From contig CAKPYB010000014.1 in assembly GCA_934202525.1 (NCBI GenBank), forward strand, positions 1 to 64,000: DNA of 64,000 nucleotides. The letters are read 5' to 3'. Under the pieces are notes generated by a model. It ran no database searches and was not told the DNA's origin. It worked only from the letters and a program-made list of their open reading frames with translations. A program made the translations under genes and the position numbers. The DNA is from an uncultured Prevotella sp. GTDB lineage: Bacteria > Bacteroidota > Bacteroidia > Bacteroidales > Bacteroidaceae. This document shows, piece by piece, positions 17,416 through 25,616 of the stretch. The number at the start of each line of letters is the position of its first letter. Position 1 is the first letter of the stretch.

Positions 17416-18105
17416 CTACAATTTACCTTTATCGTGATATGAATAAAAGGCGCCGTCGGTAATGATGACATGGTCCATAAAGAAGAGACGCATGATTTCA
17501 CAAGCTTTGGCTATCTTCTGGGTAAGTACATCGTCGGCTTTGCTTGGCATAGGATTGTTGCTGGGATGATTGTGGCAGAAGGCGATAATGGTGGCATTGT
17601 TGAGCACCGCTTCTTTGATGATGAGCCGGATGTCGGTTGCCGTTTCTGTAATGCCGCCTTTTGAGATGCAGCTCGCCTTGATAAGTTTGAAATTCTGGTT
17701 CATCATCAGGAGCCATGCTTCCTCTTTATCTAAATCCTGCATCTTCGGAAGCATATAGTTGTAGATGGCAAGGGATGAGCCTAAGTCGGGACGTGTGCCA
17801 ATCTTGTCAAGAGCACGACGCTTGCCCAGTTCGCAGGCTGCAAGGATGGTGATGGCTTTGGCGGGTCCCATTCCTTTATATTGCGTCAGTTCTCTGATGG
17901 TCTTCTTTCCTAACTGGTTCAGGTTGTTGTCGCAATCCTTCAGAATGCGTTTCATCAGGTCTACGGCACTTTCGTCAGTAGATCCCGAACCAATCAGAAT
18001 ACCTAAGAGTTCGGCATTGGATAAAGCTGAGGCTCCCAAGCGCTCCAGTTTCTCGCGGGGCTTGTCTTCTTCTGCCCAATTGGCAATGGTTAGTTTCTCT
18101 GCCAT
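17416..18105 (-). CDS. radC: RadC-family JAB-domain protein
   Basis: The 229-aa protein has an N-terminal helix-hairpin-helix region (REKLERLGASALSNAELL...; YKGMGPAKAITILA) and a C-terminal MPN/JAMM-type domain with FCHNHPSNNPMPSKAD, the metal-binding HxH...D signature. RadC is annotated as a DNA repair protein, but its real role is unsettled. It follows a glycosyltransferase gene on the same strand, with 52 bases in between. Confidence 0.92.
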   Translation of the reverse strand: MAEKLTIANWAEEDKPREKLERLGASALSNAELLGILIGSGSTDESAVDLMKRILKDCDNNLNQLGKKTIRELTQYKGMGPAKAITILAACELGKRRALDKIGTRPDLGSSLAIYNYMLPKMQDLDKEEAWLLMMNQNFKLIKASCISKGGITETATDIRLIIKEAVLNNATIIAFCHNHPSNNPMPSKADDVLTQKIAKACEIMRLFFMDHVIITDGAFYSYHDKGKL

Positions 18106-18157
18106 AATAATAACTGATTAGTAGATTATTATTGGCTTCTCTTTTGGCGGGGAAGTC

Positions 18158-19216
18158 TTATTTGTAGAAAGTCTTGTTGTATGCGCTGAATTCGCTCTGC
18201 CCCAGTACGCATCTCTTCCACCATGCAGAAAGAAATCCGCATCCGTAACCCATCAGCTGTGTGAAGGCAGCGCGAATGCTCAGCAAGCCTATCTTCACGC
18301 TGTGATTCTCTCTGCTGCTGTCGATAAACAGTGCGATGGTATAGAGAATGATGCCGGCGAGGCCGATGCAGCCCAATGCTGCCATCGCATTGCCCAAGGT
18401 TGGAAATACGTGAACGGTGCCAAGCATGTATGGCAGGAAGCCGAAGAAGAGCAGAAGCAGCGTGCCTATTACGCCCACGGTGAAGACCATAGGAAGGAGA
18501 TGCACGAGTTTGAGACTCTCTGGATATTTCTTGTAGAGATTGATGCGGGCGATGCCACTGTTGTAGACCTGTCGCCAGAATTTGCGGAAGTCGGTGCGGC
18601 GCTTATGCCATACCCATGCTTCAGGGAACAGACGGCAACGGCAGCCTGCCTTGAAGATACGGATAGAGAAATCAATGTCCTCACCGAAACGCATATTGGA
18701 AAAGCCATTCAACCTGAGATAAACATCCCTGCGGATGCCCATGTTGAATGAACGGGGATAGAACTTATCCATCTTCTTCTTTCCGCCACGGATGCCACCG
18801 GTGGTAAAGAAAGAAGTCATGGAATAAGAAATGGCTTTCTGAGTATCTGTAAATGATGAGTGCGCCTTGTCGGGACCGCCGAAAGCATCGGCTGGCTCAC
18901 GGCTCAACTCATCACTTACAGCCTTCAGATAACCTTCTGGCAAGACCACGTCGCTATCGAGTATCAAAAGATACTCACCCTTGGCGCGCTCGGCACCATA
19001 GTTGCGACTCTGACCCGGACCAGAGTTCTCCTTATAGTAATAATGTATATCCATCATGTGCTCATATCGCTTGCACACCTCCTCGCAGGGAGTCTGTGAG
19101 CCATCCTCAACGATGACAACTTCGAAGTCTTTCTCTGATTGATAAGTCAGACTCTCTAAAAGTTCGTCCACTTCGTCAGGACGATTAAATACAGGTACTA
19201 TGATGGAATATTTCAT
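18158..19216 (-). CDS. Family 2 glycosyltransferase with C-terminal membrane helices
   Basis: The 352-aa protein has the GT2 start IIVPVFNRPDEVDELLESL, the DSD (DxD-type) metal and sugar-nucleotide motif in LILDSDVVLPEG, and GEDIDFSIRIF near residue 180 as the acceptor-side acidic motif. Two hydrophobic segments near residues 240-310 anchor it in the inner membrane. It probably adds a sugar to an envelope glycan; donor and acceptor cannot be read from sequence. It lies 63 bases after efp on the same strand and may share its promoter. Confidence 0.85.
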   Translation of the reverse strand: MKYSIIVPVFNRPDEVDELLESLTYQSEKDFEVVIVEDGSQTPCEEVCKRYEHMMDIHYYYKENSGPGQSRNYGAERAKGEYLLILDSDVVLPEGYLKAVSDELSREPADAFGGPDKAHSSFTDTQKAISYSMTSFFTTGGIRGGKKKMDKFYPRSFNMGIRRDVYLRLNGFSNMRFGEDIDFSIRIFKAGCRCRLFPEAWVWHKRRTDFRKFWRQVYNSGIARINLYKKYPESLKLVHLLPMVFTVGVIGTLLLLFFGFLPYMLGTVHVFPTLGNAMAALGCIGLAGIILYTIALFIDSSRENHSVKIGLLSIRAAFTQLMGYGCGFLSAWWKRCVLGQSEFSAYNKTFYK

Positions 19217-19279
19217 TCTTCTTACTATTAAGGGTTAGTTTTACTCAATAAGAGCACAATCTTCCTGTTGGAGGATGTA

Positions 19280-19846
19280 TTACTCGCTTACACGACCGAG
19301 GTAGCTACCGTCACGGGTATCGATCTGGATAGTCTCGCCTTCGTTGACGAACAAAGGAACACGAACCTCAGCACCAGTCTCCAATGTAGCAGGCTTTGTA
19401 GCGTTGGTAGCAGTATTACCCTTTACACCTGGCTCAGAGTGAGTAATCTTCAAAGTAGTCTTCACTGGCATTTCAGCCAAGAGGATAGTACCATCAGTTG
19501 TATCAGTAACCACCTCAACAACGTCACCCTCCTTCATGTACTGGCCACCAGTAACGTTCTCCTTAGCGATAGGCACCTGCTCGAAAGTCTCCTGGTTCAT
19601 GAAGATGCAACCAGTAGCGTCCTCGTAGAGGTACTGGTAAGGACGGCGCTCAACGCGAACATCCTCCAATTTGAAACCTACCTGGAATGTACGTTCCAAT
19701 ACACGACCGTCGGCAACATTCTTCAATTTTGTGTTCATTACGGTGTTACCTTTACCTGGCTTTCTGTGCTGAAAGTCGATGCAAACCCATACTTTGCCAT
19801 CCATGCGGATGCAAGTACCAATCTTAATTTCCTGTGAATTAATCAT
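19280..19846 (-). CDS. efp: Elongation factor P
   Basis: EF-P rescues ribosomes stalled at proline stretches. The 188-aa length and three-beta-barrel pattern fit. The tip loop is HRKPGKGNTVMNTKL, with lysine at the usual modification site. No EpmA/EpmB-type modification gene is seen in the window. It has a strong promoter. Confidence 0.95.
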   Translation of the reverse strand: MINSQEIKIGTCIRMDGKVWVCIDFQHRKPGKGNTVMNTKLKNVADGRVLERTFQVGFKLEDVRVERRPYQYLYEDATGCIFMNQETFEQVPIAKENVTGGQYMKEGDVVEVVTDTTDGTILLAEMPVKTTLKITHSEPGVKGNTATNATKPATLETGAEVRVPLFVNEGETIQIDTRDGSYLGRVSE

Positions 19847-19892
19847 TTCTTGTTTATCTTGAATGTTATTATAATAATCTCAAAATCGAGTG

Positions 19893-19923
19893 CAAAGTTA
19901 CGGCAAAAACATGAAAAATCAAA
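19893..19923 (-). promoter_or_regulatory. Promoter for efp
   Basis: Minus-strand TTTG at 19923-19920 and TAACTTTG at 19900-19893, 19 bases apart. Confidence 0.75.
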
Positions 19924-19972
19924 GGAAATATCGAAAAAAACATAAATATTTAAGCTAAATTTGGTAGTTTTC

Positions 19973-20003
19973 TTGGTTATTTCAGAAAATATGCGTAATT
20001 TTG
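19973..20003 (+). promoter_or_regulatory. Promoter for rpmH
   Basis: TAATTTTG at 19996-20003 is a full -7 match; TTGG at 19973-19976 is a weak -33 at the right distance. The leader is about 60 bases. Confidence 0.6.
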
Positions 20004-20067
20004 CAGCCCAAAAAGGGCGTGTTTTGCACTTTTGTGAAGAATATTAATTAAAAAATAAATAAGAAAA

Positions 20068-20223
20068 ATGAAAAGAACATTTCAGCCTCACAATCGTCGT
20101 CGCGTGAACAAGCATGGTTTCCGTGAGCGTATGGCAACAAAGAATGGTCGTCGCGTATTGGCTTCTCGCCGTGCTCATGGCCGTAAGAAGTTAACTGTAT
20201 CTGACGAGCACCACGGAAAGTAA
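20068..20223 (+). CDS. rpmH: 50S ribosomal protein L34
   Basis: This 51-aa basic protein is L34 of the large ribosomal subunit. It starts [18 protein letters not shown] and contains [20 protein letters not shown], the family hallmark. It stands alone between its own promoter and terminator, without the rnpA/yidC partners found in many bacteria. Confidence 0.97.
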   Translation: MKRTFQPHNRRRVNKHGFRERMATKNGRRVLASRRAHGRKKLTVSDEHHGK

Positions 20224-20258
20224 TTCCGAGGAAAGATTCGTCTGTTGACGATGACATT

Positions 20259-20293
20259 AAAAGCAGCAAGGATGTATTCTTTGCTGCTTTTTG
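20259..20293 (+). terminator. Terminator after rpmH
   Basis: An 11-bp stem (AAAAGCAGCAA with TTGCTGCTTTT) and a T-rich end, 35 bases after the stop. Confidence 0.8.
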
Positions 20294-20401
20294 TTGTTTA
20301 TAACGCCCCTTCCTTTTCTGAGATTGCTCTTTTGGGAACAAAGATGTTTTGTTTTTATATCATAAAATAGGTGGTGAGAGTGCAAAAACTTTCCTTTTTA
20401 T

Positions 20402-20432
20402 TTTGTTCTTCCCCCAAATACTTGTATCTTTG
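20402..20432 (+). promoter_or_regulatory. Promoter for the PASTA-rluD-ddl unit
   Basis: TTTG at 20402-20405 and TATCTTTG at 20425-20432, 19 bases apart. The first ATG follows within 17 bases, so the leader is only about ten bases. Confidence 0.8.
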
Positions 20433-20448
20433 CACCAAAAAATAATAT

Positions 20449-21183
20449 ATGACTTCATCAGAGTTTATAAATAAGTTTAAGAGTAAGTACCTTTGGGGGA
20501 ATATCGGTGCCATGATTCTGGTGCTGGTGTTGCTCTGTGTCGGTGTCAAGTATGGCATCGATATCTATACCCATCATGGTGAGGCCATCCGTGTGCCGGA
20601 TATTCGATATAAGAATATCGATGATGCTACACATATCCTCGACGATGCGGGATTGGAAATTGTTGTAACGGATACGGGATATGTCCGCTCTTTGCCGCCT
20701 GATGTCATTCTGGAGCAGACTCCTGTTTTCGGAGAAGTGGTAAAGTCGGGACATGTTATCTATGTTACCATCAATTCTGATCATTCTCCACGTATCACCA
20801 TTCCTGATGTCATTGACAACAGTTCCTTGCGAGAGGCAATGGCTAAACTTACTGCCATGGGATTCAAACTGGGTACACCTGAATATATTCCTGGCGAAGA
20901 GGATTGGGTTTATGGTATCCTCGTAAAGGGTAAGCATGTTGTGGCTGGTGATAAGGTCTCTATCGATGATGTGCTTGTCATACAGGTTGGCAATGGTAAA
21001 CGGAGCGTTGATGATTCTATCGATGTGGTAGATCCGGTTTATCACGGCGAAGAAGATGTGATGGAAGGCGAAGGTGACATGAGCGGAGAAACTCATGAAG
21101 ACAACTTCGAGGTGGTTCCTGGTACGGAAGCCACAGAGCCTGCTCCTTCGCATGAGCACCACCAGAAGGAAGTGGTGGAGTAA
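20449..21183 (+). CDS. Membrane-anchored PASTA-domain protein
   Basis: The 244-aa protein has one membrane helix (about residues 20-41: GAMILVLVLLCVGVKYG), two PASTA domains (about 45-107 starting RVPDIRYKNIDDA, and 115-183 starting ITIPDVIDNSSLREA), and an acidic, His-rich tail. PASTA domains bind peptidoglycan or its precursors. Here they are not linked to a kinase or penicillin-binding protein. Its neighbour ddl makes the D-Ala-D-Ala unit, which fits a cell-wall role. rluD follows after 39 AT-rich bases. Confidence 0.85.
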   Translation: MTSSEFINKFKSKYLWGNIGAMILVLVLLCVGVKYGIDIYTHHGEAIRVPDIRYKNIDDATHILDDAGLEIVVTDTGYVRSLPPDVILEQTPVFGEVVKSGHVIYVTINSDHSPRITIPDVIDNSSLREAMAKLTAMGFKLGTPEYIPGEEDWVYGILVKGKHVVAGDKVSIDDVLVIQVGNGKRSVDDSIDVVDPVYHGEEDVMEGEGDMSGETHEDNFEVVPGTEATEPAPSHEHHQKEVVE

Positions 21184-21222
21184 GGAAATGAATAATTGAT
21201 AATTAATAATTGATAATTAAGA

Positions 21223-22392
21223 GTGGAAATTCTGAATTATATATATAATAAGGTATATGCTCCTGTAGAGGATGACTTCGGGTTTGATGCTGCAGGAGAT
21301 ATGGACGAACTGGATGATGAACTCCAGATGGAAGCTGGAGGAGCATCTTCTGCTTCTGGTGAAGGAGGAGATGAACTCTATGAGCACTGGAAGGTTCAGG
21401 TGGATGCCAACCAGGATCCGGTGCGCATTGATAAATACTTGGCTGATAAGATGGCCTATCAGAGCCGTAACCGTATTCAGCAGGCTGCTGATGCCGGATT
21501 CATCCATGTCAATGGTAAACCGGTAAAGAGTAACTATAAGGTGCGCCCTAACGATCTGGTTACTCTGATGCTTGACCGTCCCCGTCACGAAACGAGTATC
21601 AAGCCTGAAGAAATCGCTATCAATGTGGTTTATGAAGACGACCAGCTGATGGTGGTTAACAAGGAAGCAGGTATGGTGGTGCATCCGGGTGCGGGCAACT
21701 TTCATGGAACCTTGATTCAGGCGGTAGCCTGGCATTTAAGGGATATGCCAGAGTTTGATGCCAATGATCCGGAAGTGGGCTTGGTGCATCGCATCGATAA
21801 AGATACCAGCGGATTGCTCGTTGTTGCCAAGACTCCTACAGCAAAGACCGCACTGGGCAAGCAGTTCTTCAACAAGACTACCCATCGCAGTTACAATGCG
21901 CTCGTTTGGGGCAACATTGTAGAAGATGAAGGTCGCATAGAAGGCAATATCGGCCGTGATCCGAAGAACCGCCTCCGTATGAAGGTCTTCGATCCGGACA
22001 GCGGAATAGGCAAGACGGCGGTTACTCATTACAAGGTGTTGGAGCGTTTCGGTTATACCACCTTGGTGCAGTGTGTGTTGGAAACAGGCCGTACCCATCA
22101 GATTCGTGCCCATATGAAGCATATCGGTCATCCGCTCTTTATGGACGAAACGTATGGCGGAACAGAGATTCTGAGAGGTCAGCGCAGTAGCAGCTACAAG
22201 GCATTTATCCAGAACTGCTTCAAACTCTGTCCGCGTCAGGCTCTCCATGCCAAGACACTCGGCTTCGTGCATCCTACAACCAGGCAGCAGATGGATTTTG
22301 ACAGTGAGTGGCCAAATGATTTTAGACAATTAATAGAAAAGTGGCGCGGCTTCATCGCTGGCACCACACAAGATACATTCAAAAATATTTAG
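21223..22392 (+). CDS. rluD: RluA-family pseudouridine synthase (RluD type)
   Basis: The enzyme isomerises uridines in 23S rRNA. The catalytic HRIDKDTSGLLVVAKT is clear, preceded by an S4 RNA-binding domain (VRIDKYLADKMAYQSRNRIQ). The 389-aa frame uses GTG 21223; an ATG at residue 27 gives a shorter protein without the acidic leader and is a fair alternative. It sits between a PASTA protein and ddl, with 5 bases to ddl. An rRNA enzyme in a cell-wall operon is a chance or ancestral linkage, common in Bacteroidetes. Confidence 0.92.
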   Translation: MEILNYIYNKVYAPVEDDFGFDAAGDMDELDDELQMEAGGASSASGEGGDELYEHWKVQVDANQDPVRIDKYLADKMAYQSRNRIQQAADAGFIHVNGKPVKSNYKVRPNDLVTLMLDRPRHETSIKPEEIAINVVYEDDQLMVVNKEAGMVVHPGAGNFHGTLIQAVAWHLRDMPEFDANDPEVGLVHRIDKDTSGLLVVAKTPTAKTALGKQFFNKTTHRSYNALVWGNIVEDEGRIEGNIGRDPKNRLRMKVFDPDSGIGKTAVTHYKVLERFGYTTLVQCVLETGRTHQIRAHMKHIGHPLFMDETYGGTEILRGQRSSSYKAFIQNCFKLCPRQALHAKTLGFVHPTTRQQMDFDSEWPNDFRQLIEKWRGFIAGTTQDTFKNI

Positions 22393-22397
22393 TAATT

Positions 22398-23393
22398 ATG
22401 GAAAATAGCAAGAGAACGATAGCCATCGTATGTGGTGGTGATTCTTCTGAGCACGACGTATCATTGCGCTCAGGACAGGGTTTGTACTCTTTCTTTGATA
22501 AAGAGCGCTACAATATTTATCTCGTCGATGTGAAGGGTACCGACTGGCATGTCGCTTTGGATAATGGTGAGACTATCGAGATTGACAAGAACGATTTTTC
22601 TTTCGTTATGAACGGCAAGCATGTCTATTTCGATTATGCTTATATCACCATCCACGGACAGCCTGGTGAGAATGGTGTGATGCAGGGCTACTTCGACCTC
22701 ATCCATCTGCCATACTCTACAAGCGGTGTTCTGGTAGAGGCAATGACTTTTGATAAGTATGTGCTCAATAATTATCTGCGCGGTTTCGGTATAAACGTAG
22801 CAGACAGTATCTTGCTCCGTCGCGGTGAAGCTTATGATGAAGAAGAGATTGCCAAGCGTATCGGTATGCCTTGTTTCGTAAAGCCTGCTGCTGACGGCAG
22901 TAGCTTTGGTGTGAGCAAGGTGAAGAATGCTGACCAGCTGGCTCCAGCCCTCCGTGTGGCTTTCATGGAGAGCAATGAGGTAATGATCGAGGGCTTCCTT
23001 GATGGTACCGAGATTTCACAGGGTATCTACAAGACAGCCGAGAAGACTGTTGTACTGCCGGCTACCGAAGTGGTTACCACCAACGAGTTCTTCGATTACG
23101 ATGCCAAGTATAACGGTCAGGTACAGGAAATCACTCCAGCCCGTCTCTCTCCAGAGACTGCAGAAGAGGTTGCCAAGACCACATCCCGCATCTACGATAT
23201 TCTTCATGCCAACGGTATCATCCGTATCGACTATATCATCTCTAAGGATAAGGATGGTAAAGACAAGGTGAACATGCTGGAGATCAATACCACTCCAGGT
23301 ATGACCGTTACCAGTTTCATTCCTCAGCAGGTTCGTGCAGCAGGTCTTGATATCAAGGATGTGCTCAGCGAAATTGTGGAGAATCAGTTCTAG
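22398..23393 (+). CDS. ddl: D-alanine--D-alanine ligase
   Basis: Ddl joins two D-alanines for the peptidoglycan stem, upstream of MurF. I use ATG 22398 (331 aa: MENSKRTIAIVCGGDSSEH), because the longer frame overlaps rluD. The ATP-grasp fold is visible: FVKPAADGSSFGVSKV, VMIEGFLDGTEIS and the metal-binding MLEINTTPGMT. The hairpin that follows may separate it from the acyltransferase. Confidence 0.95.
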   Translation: MENSKRTIAIVCGGDSSEHDVSLRSGQGLYSFFDKERYNIYLVDVKGTDWHVALDNGETIEIDKNDFSFVMNGKHVYFDYAYITIHGQPGENGVMQGYFDLIHLPYSTSGVLVEAMTFDKYVLNNYLRGFGINVADSILLRRGEAYDEEEIAKRIGMPCFVKPAADGSSFGVSKVKNADQLAPALRVAFMESNEVMIEGFLDGTEISQGIYKTAEKTVVLPATEVVTTNEFFDYDAKYNGQVQEITPARLSPETAEEVAKTTSRIYDILHANGIIRIDYIISKDKDGKDKVNMLEINTTPGMTVTSFIPQQVRAAGLDIKDVLSEIVENQF

Positions 23394-23405
23394 AATAACA
23401 AACTC

Positions 23406-23442
23406 ATATATGGTTCTGCGATTTTTTCGTAGAGCCATATAT
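23406..23442 (+). terminator. Hairpin between ddl and the acyltransferase
   Basis: ATATATGGTTCTGCG pairs with CGTAGAGCCATATAT over a T-rich loop (two G-T pairs). It lacks a trailing T-run, so partial termination or RNA stabilising is possible. Confidence 0.4.
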
Positions 23443-23459
23443 ATTAATAGGTATATATT

Positions 23460-24608
23460 ATGAATATCCCTCAAGAATTTGATACCATCCGTCCTTGGGA
23501 GCCTGAAGATCTCCCAGAGGTATTCGACCGTTTGCTTTCAAACGATCAGTTTAAACAAGTGCTTGCCTATCTCTATCCACAAGTACCTTTCGAAATGATT
23601 GCCCAGAAGTTGAAGGCATGTAAGACCAATCTGGATTTCCAGTTGGCTTTTGCTTACGATTTTGTTCATGGCATTCTGAAGAAGGCAGCAACAGGCTGCG
23701 AGATGGATTGTACACCGCTCGATAATACCCGTAATTATACTTTCATCAGTAATCACCGTGATATCGTGCTCGATTCAGCCATCCTCGATGTCCTTCTTAT
23801 CGATAACGGTTTTAAGACCACCTGTGAGATAGCTATCGGTGATAATCTCCTTTCTCTTCCTTGGGTCAAGGACCTGGTACGTGTCAACAAGGCGTTTATC
23901 GTAGAGCGTGCTCTGAGCATGCGCCAGATGCTGATGTCGAGCAAGCGTCTTTCCGACTATATGCATTTTGCCATCAAGGAGAAGAACGAGAATATCTGGA
24001 TAGCCCAGCGCGAGGGTAGGGCCAAGGATAGTAATGACCGCACCCAGAAGAGTATTCTGCAGATGATGTCGATGGGAGGCGAGGGCAGCATTATCGACCG
24101 CCTGAAGCAACTTCATCTCGTACCGCTCTCTATCAGTTACGAATATGATCCATGCGATTTCCTGAAGGCAAAGGAGTTCCAGCAGAAGCGCGATAATGCC
24201 GATTGGAAGAAGGGACCAATGGATGATCTGGTAAGCATGCAGACCGGTATCTTCGGCTATAAGGGTCATGTTCATTACCATGCAGCCCCATGTCTTGATG
24301 ATTATCTGGACAGTCTTGATCCTGATATGCCTAAGCAGGATATATATAATAAGGTAGCCGCCTACATGGATGAGCAGATATTCAAGAACTACCGCCTCTA
24401 TCCGGGTAACTATGTGGCTCTTGATTTGCTTGAAAACTCAACTGCTCATCAGGCAGAATATACTGCCGAAGATAAGGCAAAATTTGAAAAATATATGGCT
24501 GGTCAGCTTGCGAAAATTGACCTTCCAAATAAGGATGAAGCTTACTTGAGAGAAAGAATTCTCGAGATGTATGCCAATCCTGTACGTAATTACCTTGTTG
24601 CTCAATAG
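23460..24608 (+). CDS. PlsC-like glycerophospholipid acyltransferase
   Basis: The 382-aa protein shows the acyltransferase block SNHRDIVLDSAI, a spacing variant of the NHX4D motif, and the AQREGRAKDSNDRTQ segment that binds phosphate. It probably moves acyl chains onto glycerol phosphate or a related lipid at the inner membrane. The N-terminal 90 residues are less typical. No other lipid gene is adjacent; exact substrate is unknown. Confidence 0.75.
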   Translation: MNIPQEFDTIRPWEPEDLPEVFDRLLSNDQFKQVLAYLYPQVPFEMIAQKLKACKTNLDFQLAFAYDFVHGILKKAATGCEMDCTPLDNTRNYTFISNHRDIVLDSAILDVLLIDNGFKTTCEIAIGDNLLSLPWVKDLVRVNKAFIVERALSMRQMLMSSKRLSDYMHFAIKEKNENIWIAQREGRAKDSNDRTQKSILQMMSMGGEGSIIDRLKQLHLVPLSISYEYDPCDFLKAKEFQQKRDNADWKKGPMDDLVSMQTGIFGYKGHVHYHAAPCLDDYLDSLDPDMPKQDIYNKVAAYMDEQIFKNYRLYPGNYVALDLLENSTAHQAEYTAEDKAKFEKYMAGQLAKIDLPNKDEAYLRERILEMYANPVRNYLVAQ

Positions 24609-24829
24609 CGGCAAGGTAATACTTTTTCTGTTTGATGATGTTGGAAACTGTTATTGTCTGCCTGTTTTAATCAGACTCCTAATTGGTAATTCATAAGCTG
24701 TTTACGACAGACAGTTAACAGGCAAACCACAGACAGCCTACTGGCGCTATAGCCGCTAGTGGACTGTTCGCCTAGAACAGCCTTCCCTAATGCCTTTGTT
24801 TCGTTTTTATGCGAAGCTTACGAAGAAAT
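24609..24829. other. Intergenic, decayed inverted repeats
   Basis: No gene seen. TGTCTGCCTGTTTTAATCAG near 24656-24675 is partly mirrored by GACAGTTAACAGGCA near 24709-24725, and TAGCCGCTAG and related short palindromes follow. It leads directly into the nested palindrome. Confidence 0.4.
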
Positions 24830-25091
24830 ACTCTTCACTCTTCACCTTTCGCTCGGAATCCCCTGTGTTTATCGGCATTCCGGGCGGTGAAGAGTATTCG
24901 GACACTCTTCACCTACTCTTCACCACTCTTCACCTTTCTGTTTTGGCGGATTTGCGTTTCTTCTTACGCCTCGATGCCTCGTGCCTAGGTGAAGAGTGGT
25001 GAAGAGTGGGTGAAGAGTCGCCGATAACTCTTCACCCCTTGAAACGCCCTGTTTATGGGCGTTTCAGGGCATAAGGTGAAGAGTGAAGAGT
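24830..25091. repeat. Nested palindromic element built on GGTGAAGAGTG
   Basis: The ends are a perfect 19-bp inverted repeat (24830-24848 and 25073-25091; ACTCTTCACTCTTCACCTT). Inside lie a local hairpin in each arm (CGGAAT...ATTCCG on the left; GAAACGCCC/GGGCGTTTC on the right), a GGTGAAGAGT pair, and an inner 31-bp inverted repeat with one mismatch (24904-24934 and 24989-25019). The unpaired centre is about 54 bases. The whole can fold as one symmetric cruciform or branched RNA. No transposase is present. Open frames crossing it are by-products. Confidence 0.85.
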
Positions 25092-25109
25092 TCAAATGTA
25101 TATGTATAG

Positions 25110-25158
25110 AAAACGCTCCTGTTGCAATATGGTAACAGGAGCGTTTTTGTTTTTTCTT
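25110..25158 (+). terminator. Strong hairpin terminator
   Basis: AAAACGCTCCTGTT pairs perfectly with AACAGGAGCGTTTT and is followed on the plus strand by T-rich sequence (TTTTTGTTTTTT). It also overlaps the decayed 3' end of the TolB-like gene on the minus strand. Confidence 0.8.
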
Positions 25159-25608
25159 ATTTGAACTTTTCTGCTTCAGTACATTCTCGATGTCGATGGC
25201 ATCGAATGGAACGGGACCGCGGCTCAACTCCGGTATGTTGAAACTCTTCAGGCAATCATCGTAGAAGGTTGGTTCCTTCTGCGGCAATACGAAAGGCTTG
25301 TGAGCCTTGCACTGGCGGTCTACATAGCAGAAGTAAGGCTTGCCGTAAAGTCCGTCGTCGCGTTTGCTGGCAAAGACAAACCATCTGCCGGTATGTGACC
25401 AACTGTGATAGGTATCGCTCTTCGAATCATATACTTCCAGTCGCTTGTCGGCGTTGGCATGAAAGGCTGGGATGATGATATTGGTAGAGAACGTTACGTA
25501 TTTGCCCGATGGACTGAAACCGTAATATACACTTGAAGAAATCATGTTGGCGTTCTTTAGGTTCAGCTTGCGCAGTTTGCCCTTGCGGTTAAGAACAGTT
25601 AGCGTCAA
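25151..25608 (-). pseudogene. Decayed TolB/PD40-like protein gene
   Basis: About 150 residues resemble the C-terminal half of a Bacteroidetes protein with TolB-type beta-propeller repeats. It keeps 'GFSPSGKYVTFSTNIIIPAFH' pieces and 'KRLEVYDSKSD', then jumps directly to 'YHSWSHTGRWFVFASKRDDG'. In complete relatives, as I remember them, about 200 residues separate these two parts and about 200 more precede them. The 3' end loses its frame: the open frame runs on through a terminator into the palindrome, while a TAA lies in the +1 frame after GAAAAGTTCAAA. It starts at a TTG 8 bases after the DUF6057 gene, its usual partner. I judge it non-functional. Confidence 0.75.
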
Positions 25609-25616
25609 TTGTTTCC

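Noticed and set aside
24790..25002. 70-codon open frame across the palindromic element
   Set aside because: It reads through inverted repeats and encodes repeat-derived peptides; no start signal or homology.
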